NCBI RefSeq assembly: GCF_030295995.1
Contig: NZ_AP027365.1
Span: 3,628,066-3,692,065, forward strand
Origin: Thalassotalea hakodatensis
Lineage (GTDB): Bacteria > Pseudomonadota > Gammaproteobacteria > Enterobacterales > Alteromonadaceae
DNA: 64,000 nt
Direction: 5' to 3'
Below the pieces are notes generated by a model, which was not told the DNA's origin, searched no databases, and saw only the letters and a program-made list of their open reading frames with translations. Shown one piece after another: positions 9,581-20,490 of the stretch. Each line of letters begins with the position of its first letter. The first letter of the stretch is position 1. Both the position numbers and the translations under genes were made by a program.

Positions 9581-10750
9581 GTGCCTAACCTAAAAGTTCA
9601 GTCGTTACATATCTACCCAATAAAATCAGCATCGGGTATTAGTTTATCGCATGCTTGGGTTGATAGTTATGGGTTAAGCTTTGATCGTCGTTTTGTTTTA
9701 ACAACATTAGAGGGTCAATTTATCACCGCTAGAACACAACCGACACTATGCTTAATTAACGTCAATATAACTCCCGAAGGGTTAGTGTTAACTGCGCCAG
9801 ACATGCCAGTACTCGAAGTGATAGTCGCGAAGTTTAGTGAACAATATCATAACGTAACGGTATGGAATGACGACATCGAAGCGCTATATTGCCATCAACA
9901 CTACGATAAATGGTTTAGTCAATATTTAGGCATACCCTGCCAGTTGCACTTCTTTGCTGAGCGTTCAACTCGCTTTGTTAAAAACAGAAACAATCAAGTG
10001 GCCTTTGCTGATGGTTACCCATTACTTATTTCCACACAGGCAACACTAGATGATCTCAACCAGCGCTTAACGGGGCATCAGGTCAGTATGAGCCAGTTTA
10101 GACCAAATATTGTCGTAAAAAATAGTGAGACATTTGCCGAAGACACATGGAAACATATCCGTATTGGTGAAGTTGAATTTGAAATCACTAAGCCATGTAG
10201 CCGTTGCATATTTACCACAGTTGACCCAAGTACAGGTGAAAAACACAGCAAGCAGGAACCGTTAAATACCTTAAAGCAATACCGCCAAATGGAAAATGGT
10301 GACGTTATTTTCGGCCAAAACATGGTGGCACTTAATAAAGGCGTTATTCGCCAAGGTGACAACATAACGATAATTAAACAGCAAGATGCGCCAATATACT
10401 GCAAGCCATCAAAAGCGATGAAACCTAATACTCAAAACCCCCCTGAACAAGTAGCACAAACGAAGCCCACAAAAGCAATTCCTAAAAAAGTAAATTTACG
10501 TTTTGATTCTTGGGATACCTTCCACAAAGGAAACACCCAAGAACCAATTTTAGATCAAGGAGAAGCCGCAGGGTTGATATTACCGTACTCTTGTCGCGGC
10601 GGTATGTGTGGCCGATGCAAAATCAAGCTTGAAAGTGGTGAGGTAAAGCAATTAGCTGACGATGGCTTAACCGATGAAGAAAAACAACAAGGTTATATAT
10701 TAGCATGCAGCGCTATTCCACAATCAGACCTGGTTTTAAATTCACATTAA
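9581..10750 (+). CDS. ycbX: MOSC domain / 2Fe-2S ferredoxin protein, YcbX type
   Basis: Molybdenum-cofactor sulfurase C-terminal (MOSC) protein with a fused ferredoxin. In E. coli YcbX reduces N-hydroxylated bases using Moco and CysJ. The N-terminal beta-barrel begins LKVQSLHIYPIKSASG. The MOSC domain contains SRFVKNR-like, FRPNIVV and KPCSRC motifs, the last carrying the expected Moco-binding Cys. The C-terminal plant-type ferredoxin has Cys338, Cys343 and Cys346 (YSCRGGMCGRCKIKL) plus a distal LACS. The GTG at 9581 has AAAGGA six bases upstream and gives the family N-terminus, so the longer TTG frame is rejected. It ends one base before pxpA, so it heads the pxp operon here. Confidence 0.88.
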   Translation: MPNLKVQSLHIYPIKSASGISLSHAWVDSYGLSFDRRFVLTTLEGQFITARTQPTLCLINVNITPEGLVLTAPDMPVLEVIVAKFSEQYHNVTVWNDDIEALYCHQHYDKWFSQYLGIPCQLHFFAERSTRFVKNRNNQVAFADGYPLLISTQATLDDLNQRLTGHQVSMSQFRPNIVVKNSETFAEDTWKHIRIGEVEFEITKPCSRCIFTTVDPSTGEKHSKQEPLNTLKQYRQMENGDVIFGQNMVALNKGVIRQGDNITIIKQQDAPIYCKPSKAMKPNTQNPPEQVAQTKPTKAIPKKVNLRFDSWDTFHKGNTQEPILDQGEAAGLILPYSCRGGMCGRCKIKLESGEVKQLADDGLTDEEKQQGYILACSAIPQSDLVLNSH

Positions 10751-10751
10751 T

Positions 10752-11483
10752 ATGACACTACTTCTTAATTGCGACCTAGGTGAAAAAGTACATCACAATG
10801 ATGCGTTGTTGATGCCATACATAGATCAGGCAAATATAGCCTGTGGTTTGCATGCATCTGATCCGCAAACTATCGATCACACCATAAAGCTCGCCATAAA
10901 AAACAAGGTTTATATTGGTGCTCACCCCAGTTACCCAGATAAAGAAAACTTTGGCAGGAAAACCATGGTGTTACCCAAAAATTCACTTGAAGCGGTATTG
11001 CATTATCAATTAGCCGCATTTGCGCAATTATGTAAAATTAACGATGGTCAACTACGCTATGTAAAACCACATGGCGCTTTGTACAATGATATGATGAAAG
11101 ATCTCGATATTTTTACTGTGATTTGCCAAGTAATAAACAACTTGTTTACCGATGTTTCACTCATGATACAGGCGCTACCTGAGATGAGTAAATTTCAACA
11201 AGTTGCGGCAAAATACAATATCAGCTTAATAACAGAAGCTTTTGCTGACAGAAACTATCAAGATAGCGGTCTGTTAGTCCCTCGCACACAAGCTAACGCA
11301 ACAATACATGATGCAACTCACATTCAGCAAAATATTGCGCAATTACTAAAAACAGGGAAGCTATTGTCAGTGTCAGGTCAAGCGTTACCGATAACTGTAG
11401 ATAGTTTGTGTATTCATGGTGATAACCAACACGCGGTTACCCTCGTCAAACAAATAAGACGGCTTCTAAATGAACACTGCTGA
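10752..11483 (+). CDS. pxpA: 5-oxoprolinase subunit A (LamB/YcsF family)
   Basis: Subunit of the prokaryotic ATP-dependent 5-oxoprolinase that opens the pyroglutamate ring to glutamate in the cytosol. It opens LLLNCDLGE, continues with ANIACGLHASDP, IGAHPSYPDKENFGR, YVKPHGALYNDM and EAFADRNYQDSG, and closes on the VDSLCIHGDN strand, all diagnostic of the YcsF/PxpA fold. The 243-residue length is normal. The ATG lies one base after the MOSC gene's stop, and the 3' end overlaps pxpB by 14 bp, implying translational coupling. Confidence 0.94.
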   Translation: MTLLLNCDLGEKVHHNDALLMPYIDQANIACGLHASDPQTIDHTIKLAIKNKVYIGAHPSYPDKENFGRKTMVLPKNSLEAVLHYQLAAFAQLCKINDGQLRYVKPHGALYNDMMKDLDIFTVICQVINNLFTDVSLMIQALPEMSKFQQVAAKYNISLITEAFADRNYQDSGLLVPRTQANATIHDATHIQQNIAQLLKTGKLLSVSGQALPITVDSLCIHGDNQHAVTLVKQIRRLLNEHC

Positions 11484-12183
11484 GCAAGTTGAAATTTCGG
11501 CCATCGCTGAAGATGCGGTACTTGTTGAATGGCAAGAAGCTATTTCGCCAACCATTCAACAGGCAATTCATCAATTAAAAACGGCTTTAAACGCTTCATT
11601 GTCGTATAAAGTGATTGAGATGGTGTCAAGTTACAGTAGCTTGCTCATTTATTATCGCTTTGATTTACTCACCTACTCACAATTACTTGAGACCATCATT
11701 GAGCACACTGCCAATTCCACGCTGTCACGAGACGATACCAGCAATATGCCGGAACTTAATATTCCAGTGTATTACCACGGTGCCGATTTAAACGATGTAG
11801 CGAGTCAATTGTCGTTAAGTGTTAAAGACGTTATTGAACACCATAGTTTCAATACCTACATTGCTTACGCACATGGTTTTACACCAGGGTTTTGCTATTT
11901 AGCATCATTAGTAAAGCAACTGCAATTACCAAGGCGAGCAACACCCCGCACTAACGTACCCAAAGGTGCTGTAGCAATTGCTGGACAACAAACAGCTGTA
12001 TATCCAAATACGAGCCCTGGAGGGTGGCATATCATCGGCTACACACCTATGGCAATGTATACAACTCAAAAGCAATTATTTGTGCCAACGATTAATTTAG
12101 GCCAAGTGGTTCGTTTTACCGCGATTTCGAAAGAGAAATTTACCGCTTTGGGCGGTAATCTTGATGAGGTTGATTGTCTATGA
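11470..12183 (+). CDS. pxpB: 5-oxoprolinase subunit B (KipI family)
   Basis: Partner of PxpC in the ATP-using half of 5-oxoprolinase; the family also includes Bacillus KipI, an inhibitor of the sporulation kinase KinA. Motifs seen are IPVYYHGADLNDVA, YAHGFTPGFCYL, PRRATPRTNVPKGAVAIAG and YPNTSPGGWHIIGYTP, which are highly conserved. Length 237 residues is slightly above the E. coli protein. It overlaps pxpA by 14 bp and pxpC by an ATGA tetranucleotide. Confidence 0.93.
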   Translation: MNTAEQVEISAIAEDAVLVEWQEAISPTIQQAIHQLKTALNASLSYKVIEMVSSYSSLLIYYRFDLLTYSQLLETIIEHTANSTLSRDDTSNMPELNIPVYYHGADLNDVASQLSLSVKDVIEHHSFNTYIAYAHGFTPGFCYLASLVKQLQLPRRATPRTNVPKGAVAIAGQQTAVYPNTSPGGWHIIGYTPMAMYTTQKQLFVPTINLGQVVRFTAISKEKFTALGGNLDEVDCL

Positions 12184-13124
12184 TCACTGTTGCAGAATGT
12201 ACGAAAAACATTTCTATACAAGATTTAGGTCGTCCATCAGCTCAGCATCTAGGTTTTAGTGCATCTGGTGCTGCAGATGAATATAGCTTTTTGCTTGCCA
12301 ATTTACTGCTCGAAAATCAAGCTAACACACCAGTTTTTGAAATATTTTTAGGTAATGTTACTTTTAAATTCAATCAGCCATGCACCCTTATTTTAACAGG
12401 AGCAGATTGCCATTCACGACTAAATAATCGTAGCGTATTAAATAACCAGCTATTAAACATAGCAAAAGGTGATGTATTACAATTACGAACACCCCGTAAC
12501 ATGCTATATACCTACCTTAGTGTACAAGGTGGATTCGATTGCAGCAGCTGGCTAGGAAGTGCAAGTTACACACCTAACGAACGTAACATAAAAGGCCACA
12601 TTCAGCCCATTTATAAAGGGCAAGTATTTACTTTATCAGCAAATAAAGCCACGGAAAGTAAACATGAAAAAGTTATCAGTAGCAAGCCAAACCAAGATAG
12701 AAACCTTTTTCATCAATCACAAGAAGATACATTAACACTTAGGTTTATTCCAAGTAATTTGTTTAATGCATGGACACAAACACATCAAAATGAATTTTTA
12801 ACTCAAATATTTCAAATCTCAACGAACAGCGACAAAATGGGTTATCGGCTTACAGGTGAGCCACTTGAAGGATCCTCAAAAACAGAATTATCAAAGCCAG
12901 TGACATTAGGCACCATTCAATTACCCCCTGATGGCCAACCGATCATTTTAATGAAAGCACGACAAACAATCGGCGGTTACCCGCTACTTGGTGTGGTGAT
13001 ACATACCGATGTCATGCGTTTAAGTCAAAAACGTCCAGGCGAACAGGTAAATTTTAACATTACATCAATGAGTCAAGCACAAGCACAATTGCTATCATTT
13101 AGAAGACGTATGGGGTTAACGTGA
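12180..13124 (+). CDS. pxpC: 5-oxoprolinase subunit C (KipA family)
   Basis: Third subunit of 5-oxoprolinase, a biotin-dependent carboxylase-like fold. Typical motifs are SIQDLGRPSAQHLGFSASGAAD, LTGADCHSRLN, YLSVQGGFDCSSWLGS and, near the end, GTIQLPPDGQPIILMKARQTIGGYP. The ATG at 12180 is preferred over an in-frame TTG six bases upstream, because it forms an ATGA overlap with the pxpB stop and has GAGG ten bases ahead. The tail after YPLLGVV is shorter than in some homologues. Last gene of the operon; about 130 bp separate it from pabA. Confidence 0.93.
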   Translation: MITVAECTKNISIQDLGRPSAQHLGFSASGAADEYSFLLANLLLENQANTPVFEIFLGNVTFKFNQPCTLILTGADCHSRLNNRSVLNNQLLNIAKGDVLQLRTPRNMLYTYLSVQGGFDCSSWLGSASYTPNERNIKGHIQPIYKGQVFTLSANKATESKHEKVISSKPNQDRNLFHQSQEDTLTLRFIPSNLFNAWTQTHQNEFLTQIFQISTNSDKMGYRLTGEPLEGSSKTELSKPVTLGTIQLPPDGQPIILMKARQTIGGYPLLGVVIHTDVMRLSQKRPGEQVNFNITSMSQAQAQLLSFRRRMGLT

Positions 13125-13253
13125 CACTAAGCGCGCTTGAACTATATCAAACCTACAAATGAATACCTCAGGCACAAAATAGTTAATGAATTATCAACGC
13201 TATCACTTTAGAATAGCCGCGGTTTTTCTTGCTTGTTCCGATAAGGTTTCTTT

Positions 13254-13841
13254 GTGATATTAATGATCGACAATTACGATTCTTTTACCTTTAATCTCGT
13301 ACATTATTTTGAATCGCTCGAGCAGCGGGTATTAGTCTTTCGTCATGATGAAATCACCATTGAAGCCATTAAGCAGCTTTCACCCCAGTATATTGTAATA
13401 TCACCTGGCCCCTGTGATCCCGACAAAGCTGGTATCTCACTTGACGTTGTTAAACACTTTGCAGGCAAAATTCCAATTTTAGGTGTTTGCTTGGGACATC
13501 AGTGTATTGCACAACATTTTGGTGCAAAAATAATCAAAGCACGCCACGTTATGCACGGCAAAACGAGCCAAGTGCATCATCGAGGAAATTCTCTTTTTAC
13601 AACATTAAACCAACCATTGAATGTCACTAGATACCATTCACTAATCGTCGATAAGCACAGCCTACCAGCAACGCTAGTAATAACAGCATGGACAGAGAAC
13701 GAGCAAGGCGAAGTTGATGAAATAATGGCACTAACGCATAAAGAACTCGCTCTTACCAGTGTACAATTTCACCCGGAATCAGTGTTAACGGAGCAAGGCC
13801 ATCAATTATTAAAAAACTTTCTTTCTCAACAACCTCTATAA
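13254..13841 (+). CDS. pabA: Aminodeoxychorismate / anthranilate synthase glutamine amidotransferase
   Basis: Class I glutamine amidotransferase supplying ammonia to chorismate-using synthases, for folate (PabB partner) or tryptophan (TrpE partner). The catalytic triad is intact: Cys79 in GVCLGHQ, with His173 and Glu175 in QFHPES. The oxyanion strand [12 protein letters not shown] is present. The GTG at 13254 gives [11 protein letters not shown], matching E. coli PabA, with AAGG seven bases upstream. I call it PabA rather than TrpG because it sits upstream of the acetylornithine aminotransferase gene as in E. coli, and no trp genes are nearby. Dual use in both pathways is possible. Confidence 0.87.
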   Translation: MILMIDNYDSFTFNLVHYFESLEQRVLVFRHDEITIEAIKQLSPQYIVISPGPCDPDKAGISLDVVKHFAGKIPILGVCLGHQCIAQHFGAKIIKARHVMHGKTSQVHHRGNSLFTTLNQPLNVTRYHSLIVDKHSLPATLVITAWTENEQGEVDEIMALTHKELALTSVQFHPESVLTEQGHQLLKNFLSQQPL

Positions 13842-13918
13842 TTGTGTTTAAACCCATAAAATTAAACGTTATGCTACTGGTGCCGATAGCAAGATGTCAC
13901 GCTTAAAAATAGATACCC

Positions 13919-15070
13919 ATGAAAATATTTGAAGATAACGAACTCCTTTCACCGATATACCAAAAAGCAATTGCACTAACTATAGGGAAGGAATATGTCG
14001 AGCGTGAGCATAATGCAACTTCGGTTATTGCCAAACAGAACAGTGAACAACAAAATCGAAGAAGAGAGTTATTAGCCGTAGAAGAACAAGCAAATAAAAA
14101 TAGGCTCATTGAAGAGCACGGTAAAAGTCATTTTAAACATCAAATGATGAGCAAATTCTTTACCCGAGTGAATACGCAGGTAAACAGTGCCTTCGATCAA
14201 AAAGAAAGCCTATATACCAATTTATTACAGATAGAAGATGCGGCTCCTGCCATCATGGAAATTTTAGCCGTAAAAGCTGCATCGGTGAAACGGATATCTC
14301 CTCTTGTAACATCACTGCCTTGGCTTGCTGATGAACTTATCAAACTCGTCAATAAACCACAGTACAGAAAGCGCGCAGATGTTCAAGTGAGCGATGCTAA
14401 TTTAGCCTTAACGTACATCGGTTTAGAAAACCTAAAACTAGTCATGCCCACGTTTATGTTAAAACATTGGTTACCGACAAGTACCTCCCCTTTTGGTGCA
14501 ATGAAAAGAAAACTATGGAACGATTCACTCACCATCGCTCTTGCTGCACAAACACTCGCAAAGTTCCATAAGTTAGACGCTTTTACTGCCTTTTCTGCAG
14601 CCATGTTTAGTAACATAGGTTTACTTGCTGTTACGCGAAGTTATATTCAAACCTACAATGATTTACACAAAGAAGAAGTAAAAAAAGCGTTTGATAATAA
14701 AGATAAACGTTTACATGATGTATTAGTTGAATTTGATTTATCACCTGAATTAATGCATCAACAACTGACCACAAGAAGTGCGGCAGTTAGTGCTGATCTA
14801 GTGGAATTAATGCGCTTTGACCGTTTAATGATCACTGAACCTATTTTTGATCTTGCCTATACCAATGACTTACAGACAATGACACCCATCGCACAACTTA
14901 TTGTTAAAGCCAAGGCCTATGTGATGTACCGAAATTTAGCAGGCGATGAAATGATCTCTACAGAACAAGCGAAAACATTACTCACTAGCGTACAGTTGAC
15001 TAAAGCAGAAATAGCACTATTGAAAAAGTCAGATATTGATCATATTAAGCTGACATTTGATCACACCTAA
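13919..15070 (+). CDS. HDOD domain signalling protein
   Basis: A 383-residue cytosolic protein. Residues 1-90 are charged, helical and probably coiled coil. Residues about 100-300 resemble an HDOD domain: PAIMEILAVKAASVKRISPLVTSLPWLADELIKLVN, VSDANLALTYIGLENLKLVMPTF split across two helices, then WNDSLTIALAAQTLAKFH and a FSNIGLLAV helix. HDOD domains are non-catalytic relatives of HD phosphohydrolases found with signalling proteins. No output domain is visible. The Shine-Dalgarno is poor. It lies between pabA and astC, an arrangement I recall from other Alteromonadales. Confidence 0.72.
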   Translation: MKIFEDNELLSPIYQKAIALTIGKEYVEREHNATSVIAKQNSEQQNRRRELLAVEEQANKNRLIEEHGKSHFKHQMMSKFFTRVNTQVNSAFDQKESLYTNLLQIEDAAPAIMEILAVKAASVKRISPLVTSLPWLADELIKLVNKPQYRKRADVQVSDANLALTYIGLENLKLVMPTFMLKHWLPTSTSPFGAMKRKLWNDSLTIALAAQTLAKFHKLDAFTAFSAAMFSNIGLLAVTRSYIQTYNDLHKEEVKKAFDNKDKRLHDVLVEFDLSPELMHQQLTTRSAAVSADLVELMRFDRLMITEPIFDLAYTNDLQTMTPIAQLIVKAKAYVMYRNLAGDEMISTEQAKTLLTSVQLTKAEIALLKKSDIDHIKLTFDHT

Positions 15071-15218
15071 AGGCAACTTCTTTTAACGTTACAGACCCTA
15101 ATTTTCGCAGCTCATCTATAAATTCTTACTGTCCATGTTTAATACAGCAATTAACTTTACAGGTGTCATGTTTCTTTAAGGTTATCTTGCCGCTTTAAGC
15201 ACACCAGAAGAGTTATAC

Positions 15219-15300
15219 AAAATGCTATAACATTGCGGTCAAATGCGACAAAAACCTAAAAAAATGTCGACAACAGTGCGATAAAATTAGCATTTTTTTT
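15219..15300 (+). terminator. Long-range hairpin with T-run after the HDOD gene
   Basis: AAAATGCTA (15219-15227) pairs perfectly with TAGCATTTT (15288-15296), and eight T follow the stem's core. About 60 nt are enclosed, including a small CGACA/TGTCG hairpin. It may be a terminator or the end of a structured RNA. The remainder of the 15071-15681 gap is AT-rich; CAATATAATTG at 15403-15413 is a short palindrome that only loosely resembles an ArgR half-box. Confidence 0.4.
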
Positions 15301-15410
15301 GAGTATTTATGAAATGTAAACTTCTATTAACGTATCAAGAAATGCTCAAATACACTCAAGCTCTATCAAATTTATAGAATCCATTTATCAATTATAGTTA
15401 TGCAATATAA

Positions 15411-15605
15411 TTGAATAAAAAACATAAACCCCTTGAATTACAAGGCCTTCAAGCACATTCAAGCAAGACAACTATCTTTTTATCTGTCATAATGCCGCTG
15501 GTATGTTTACCTTTGACGTATCTATTTCGCACAATATTTACGCTCAGCATAGCAAGTATTTTCGTGTACAAAGTTTATACTGCAAAGTTAAACACACAAA
15601 CGTAA
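15411..15605 (+). CDS. Possible small hydrophobic protein, 64 aa
   Basis: Frame opens on TTG with no convincing Shine-Dalgarno. The product has a charged N-terminus and one or two hydrophobic stretches (IFLSVIMPLVCLPLTYLF and TLSIASIFVYKVY), compatible with a membrane peptide. I recognise no family. It could be a chance open frame in the 611-bp gap before astC. Confidence 0.2.
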   Translation: MNKKHKPLELQGLQAHSSKTTIFLSVIMPLVCLPLTYLFRTIFTLSIASIFVYKVYTAKLNTQT

Positions 15606-15678
15606 TTTAACGACTAAAATAGCATTAGCTGATATTAGTATTAAACCTATAAGATAGCATTCCGAATTTAAGGAGTAG

Positions 15679-16899
<1,221 letters not shown>

Positions 16900-16905
16900 C
16901 TTTAT

Positions 16906-16930
16906 GAGCCTCTTATCAGAGGCTCTATTT
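16906..16930 (+). promoter_or_regulatory. Hairpin between astC and astA
   Basis: GAGCCTC and GAGGCTC pair around a 6-base loop and are followed by TATTTAT, too T-poor for a strong terminator. It may stabilise the astC mRNA end or partly reduce transcription into astA. Confidence 0.45.
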
Positions 16931-16946
16931 ATCTTGAGAAGTAGAT

Positions 16947-17963
16947 ATGATCATTATTCGCCCTATTCGACATAACGACTACGATGCACTGCATAAAATT
17001 GCCGTAGAGTCAGGTCATGGTTTTACCTCATTACCTGTCAATGAAGAACTACTTTCACAGCGTATCGCGCATTCTGAAGCTTCTTTCCACCGTGAAGTGT
17101 CATCCCCTGGCAATGAAGGCTACCTTTTTGTCATGGAAGATACCGACACTGGAGAAGTTGTCGGCACAAGTGGTATTGAAGCAGCTGTTGGTCTAGATGA
17201 TGCTTTTTATCATTATCATGTTGGTAAAGTGGTTCATAGCTCTAGAGAGCTGAATGTATATAACACGGTTGACACCTTATCGCTTTGTAATGACTACACG
17301 GGGGCAACTGAAATATGCACCCTATTCTTATCAGAAAGTCATCGAAAAAATAGCAATGGCCGTTTTTTGTCGCGAATGCGATTTCTGTTTATCGCAGAAC
17401 ACTTAGAGCGCTTTTCAGATACCGTTATCGCTGAAATGCGCGGCGTTTCTGATGATGAAGGCCGTTCCCCTTTTTGGAATTGGTTAGAAGAGCACTTCTT
17501 TTCAATGGATTTCCCAACCGCTGATTATTTAACAGGCATTGGGAAGAAAGAGTTTATTGCTGAATTAATGCCTAAATATCCTATTTATGTCAATTTACTC
17601 AGTAAAGAAGCGCAACAAGTTATCGATAAAGTACACGATAAAACAGTACCAGCATTAAGATTACTTGAAGCAGAAGGTTTTAGCCGACGTGGCTACGTTG
17701 ATATTTTCGATGCCGGTCCTACCGTTGAAGCTAAAACGAGAGATATACGTTCAGTTAATGAAAGTCTGCGCTGCCAAGTTATCGTTGGTGATGTTGATAG
17801 CAATGATAACTATATTTTATGTAACAACAAAATTGCTGATTTTAGGGCTGTACAAGCACCGATATTAATGCGTGAAACCGCTCATCAAGCAGTAATTACT
17901 CCACAAGTAGCTGAAAGCTTACATGTTTCGGATGGTGACTGGATCAGAGTGATAAAAAATTAA
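16947..17963 (+). CDS. astA: Arginine N-succinyltransferase
   Basis: First step of the AST pathway: succinyl-CoA plus arginine gives N2-succinylarginine. The sequence begins MIIIRPIRHNDYDALHKIA and shows the family blocks GHGFTSLPVN, CTLFLSESHRKNSNGRFLSRMRFLFIAEH, EMRGVSDDEGRSPFWNWLEEHFFSMDF split across neighbouring segments, and DIFDAGPTVEA. It has a GNAT-like fold and 338 residues, near the E. coli length. GAGAAG precedes ATG. It is flanked by astC and astD in the same direction. Confidence 0.95.
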   Translation: MIIIRPIRHNDYDALHKIAVESGHGFTSLPVNEELLSQRIAHSEASFHREVSSPGNEGYLFVMEDTDTGEVVGTSGIEAAVGLDDAFYHYHVGKVVHSSRELNVYNTVDTLSLCNDYTGATEICTLFLSESHRKNSNGRFLSRMRFLFIAEHLERFSDTVIAEMRGVSDDEGRSPFWNWLEEHFFSMDFPTADYLTGIGKKEFIAELMPKYPIYVNLLSKEAQQVIDKVHDKTVPALRLLEAEGFSRRGYVDIFDAGPTVEAKTRDIRSVNESLRCQVIVGDVDSNDNYILCNNKIADFRAVQAPILMRETAHQAVITPQVAESLHVSDGDWIRVIKN

Positions 17964-18017
17964 CAGCACCATTCGCATTCAACAAAATACACGCAACAGT
18001 CGTGATGAGGAAAAACA

Positions 18018-19487
18018 ATGACGCACCCAATACAATTTATCAATGGCCAATGGCTAGAAGGACAAGGCTCAGCCTTTAACTCTGTTAACCCTGCAAACAA
18101 CACTGAAATATGGCAAGGGAATGCGGCAAGTGAGCAACAAGTTGAACAAGCTATCAAAGCAGCACGCAATGCATTTACTCCATGGTCCTCTCAATCGGTA
18201 GAGTCACGTATTGCCTTAACTGAAAAATTTGCTCAGTTATTGACTGATAACAAAGAAACATTAGCAACAACTATCGCACAAGAAACAGGAAAGCCACTTT
18301 GGGAAACCAGAACCGAAGTGGGTGCAATGGTCGGTAAAATTGCCATTTCAGTTAAAGCGTATCATGACAGAACAGGGACCGTTGAAAACCCAATGCCTGG
18401 TGCAAAAGCATTTATTCGTCATAAGCCTCATGGCGTAGTTGCAGTTTTCGGTCCTTATAATTTCCCTGGTCATTTACCAAATGGCCATATCGTGCCTGCA
18501 TTAATTGCTGGAAATACTATTGTATTTAAGCCTAGTGAATTAACGCCATTAACGGCAGAGGTCACGTTAAAGTTATGGCAAGAAGCCGGGCTTCCCGAAG
18601 GTGTACTTAATATGGTACAAGGTGAAGTTTCAACAGGTAAGGCACTGGCGAACCATCCACAAATTGATGGCCTATTTTTTACCGGCAGCTCAACAACAGG
18701 TAAATTATTGCATGAGCAATTTGGTGGTCTTCCTGGCAAAATTTTAGCATTAGAGATGGGCGGTAATAACCCGCTAATCATTAAAGATGTTAAAAACACT
18801 GATGCCGTAGTACATGACATTTTACAGTCTGCTTTTATTAGCGCAGGTCAACGCTGTACTTGTGCACGTCGTCTATTTATTCAATCAGGTGAACAAGGCG
18901 ATACAATACTTGCCAAACTGATTGAGTCAACAAAAGCCATTAGTGTTGGTTATTATGATGATGAACAGCAACCATTTATTGGTTCAATGATTTCTGAAAA
19001 AGCCGCATTAGGATTAGTAAGCGCTCAAGATAAACTCATCAAACTTGGTGCTAAATCATTAGTTGAATTAACCCATAAAAAGGCAGGTACTGGGTTTGTA
19101 ACACCAGGTATTTTAGATGTTACTGGTATAGATATTCCAGATGAAGAACATTTTGGTCCCTTATTAAAAGTGTATCGTTATACTGACTTTGACGCTGCCA
19201 TTGATGAAGGAAATAACACCGCATTTGGTTTATCGGCAGGTTTACTTGCAGACAATGAAGCAGACTATCAACACTTTTTCTCACGTATAAGAGCAGGCAT
19301 TGTTAACTGGAACAAGCCAATTACAGGTGCTAGTAGCGCCGCACCTTTTGGTGGCATTGGAGACAGTGGCAACCATAGAGCCAGCGCTTATTATGCAGCA
19401 GATTATTGTGCATACCCAGTGGCTTCTGTAGAAGCTAACGCCGTATCGTTACCTGAAAACTTATCGCCAGGACTTACCATAAAATAA
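18018..19487 (+). CDS. astD: N-succinylglutamate 5-semialdehyde dehydrogenase
   Basis: NAD-dependent aldehyde dehydrogenase giving N-succinylglutamate, the fourth AST step. Catalytic residues are visible: Cys280 in [10 protein letters not shown] and Glu246 in [10 protein letters not shown], plus the Rossmann [14 protein letters not shown]. The start [17 protein letters not shown] is typical, with GAGGAA upstream. Length 489 residues agrees with E. coli AstD. The last steps and step two (astE, astB) are not encoded in this window. Confidence 0.95.
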   Translation: MTHPIQFINGQWLEGQGSAFNSVNPANNTEIWQGNAASEQQVEQAIKAARNAFTPWSSQSVESRIALTEKFAQLLTDNKETLATTIAQETGKPLWETRTEVGAMVGKIAISVKAYHDRTGTVENPMPGAKAFIRHKPHGVVAVFGPYNFPGHLPNGHIVPALIAGNTIVFKPSELTPLTAEVTLKLWQEAGLPEGVLNMVQGEVSTGKALANHPQIDGLFFTGSSTTGKLLHEQFGGLPGKILALEMGGNNPLIIKDVKNTDAVVHDILQSAFISAGQRCTCARRLFIQSGEQGDTILAKLIESTKAISVGYYDDEQQPFIGSMISEKAALGLVSAQDKLIKLGAKSLVELTHKKAGTGFVTPGILDVTGIDIPDEEHFGPLLKVYRYTDFDAAIDEGNNTAFGLSAGLLADNEADYQHFFSRIRAGIVNWNKPITGASSAAPFGGIGDSGNHRASAYYAADYCAYPVASVEANAVSLPENLSPGLTIK

Positions 19488-19598
19488 AGACTGATCACGC
19501 TTTAATGAAGCCAGCACTGCCTTCGTTAAAGCGTATTAATCCCTAAATACTAAAAACACGTTATTTTTAGCACCCAATACAATGTAGTGAGAAATATC

Positions 19599-20399
19599 AT
19601 GAGCGTTGAAGTAAAAAAATTATTCGATAATATTTGGCAAAATTATTTACAAGTTACTCCCTCTGCTGAGAAAATTCATCAGTTATTAGGTTCGGGCAGC
19701 GATGTGATCAACGATCATGTGGCATATCGCACCTTTAACCACGAAAAAGTAAACATTGAGAAACTTGCCCAACATTTATTAGCACTTGGCTATAAAGAAG
19801 GTGGGGAGTATCACTTTGAAGCCAAAAAATTATACGCAAAACACTTTGAGCATGAAGATGATACGTTGCCAAAAGTGTTTATTAGCGAGTTATTAGTGGA
19901 AGAGTTTTCTCCGCAAGCTCAAGCTATTATCAATAAAGTAGTTGACCATATTGATGCATCATTAGTAGCAACGCCAGAATTACTGTATTCAGGTAGAAAC
20001 TGGCCGTTAAGCTATGAAGAATACCAAACCCTGCTAGCAGAAAGTGAATATGCCGCTTGGTTGTCAGCATGGGGGTATCGCGCAAACCACTTCACCGTTA
20101 GCATCAACTATTTAGAAAACTTTGATGACATCGAACAAGTTAACCAATGCTTGAAAGATGCAGGTTACGCACTGAACGCTTCAGGCGGTGAGATAAAAGG
20201 CAACGCAGAAGTGAAATTAGAACAATCATCCACCATGGCGGATAAAGCTAAGGTTGAATTTTCTGATCAAACCGTTGACATTCCCTCATGCTTTTACGAG
20301 TTTGCCAAACGGTATCCTTTAGAGAATGGTAAATTGTATACGGGATTTGTCGCTGCCTCAGCCGACAAGATATTTGAAAGTACCAACTCAAAAATTTAA
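19599..20399 (+). CDS. DUF1338 family protein (putative 2-oxoadipate dioxygenase-like)
   Basis: A 266-residue cytosolic protein of the DUF1338 family, relatives of which (HglS/YdcJ) are Fe(II)-dependent 2-oxoadipate dioxygenase/decarboxylases. Seen are the N-terminal NDHVAYRTFNH block with the likely metal ligand His40, a NHFTVSINYL strand with a second His, and a C-terminal CFYEFAKRYPLENGKLYTGF block split over the active-site region. The ATG at 19599 is chosen over the upstream GTG. It follows astD by 111 bp and precedes the terminator at 20419, so it is probably the last ast-operon gene; its role in arginine breakdown is unproven. Confidence 0.82.
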   Translation: MSVEVKKLFDNIWQNYLQVTPSAEKIHQLLGSGSDVINDHVAYRTFNHEKVNIEKLAQHLLALGYKEGGEYHFEAKKLYAKHFEHEDDTLPKVFISELLVEEFSPQAQAIINKVVDHIDASLVATPELLYSGRNWPLSYEEYQTLLAESEYAAWLSAWGYRANHFTVSINYLENFDDIEQVNQCLKDAGYALNASGGEIKGNAEVKLEQSSTMADKAKVEFSDQTVDIPSCFYEFAKRYPLENGKLYTGFVAASADKIFESTNSKI

Positions 20400-20418
20400 T
20401 AAACATAATATGAATGCT

Positions 20419-20453
20419 GCTCAGTTAGCGTAAACCAACTAACTGAGCTTTTT
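20419..20453 (+). terminator. Intrinsic terminator of the ast operon
   Basis: A perfect 10-bp stem, GCTCAGTTAG with CTAACTGAGC around a 10-base loop, is followed by TTTTT. It lies 20 bp after the DUF1338 stop and faces the convergent DUF3718 gene. Confidence 0.88.
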
Positions 20454-20490
20454 CAGCATAATTTTCAGCATATCAAAGTATTTACCCTTG

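Noticed and set aside
13254-13841. trpG assignment
   Set aside because: No trp genes are adjacent, and the gene lies upstream of the acetylornithine aminotransferase gene as pabA does in E. coli.
15403-15413. ArgR operator before astC
   Set aside because: CAATATAATTG is palindromic but matches the ARG box consensus at too few positions to claim.
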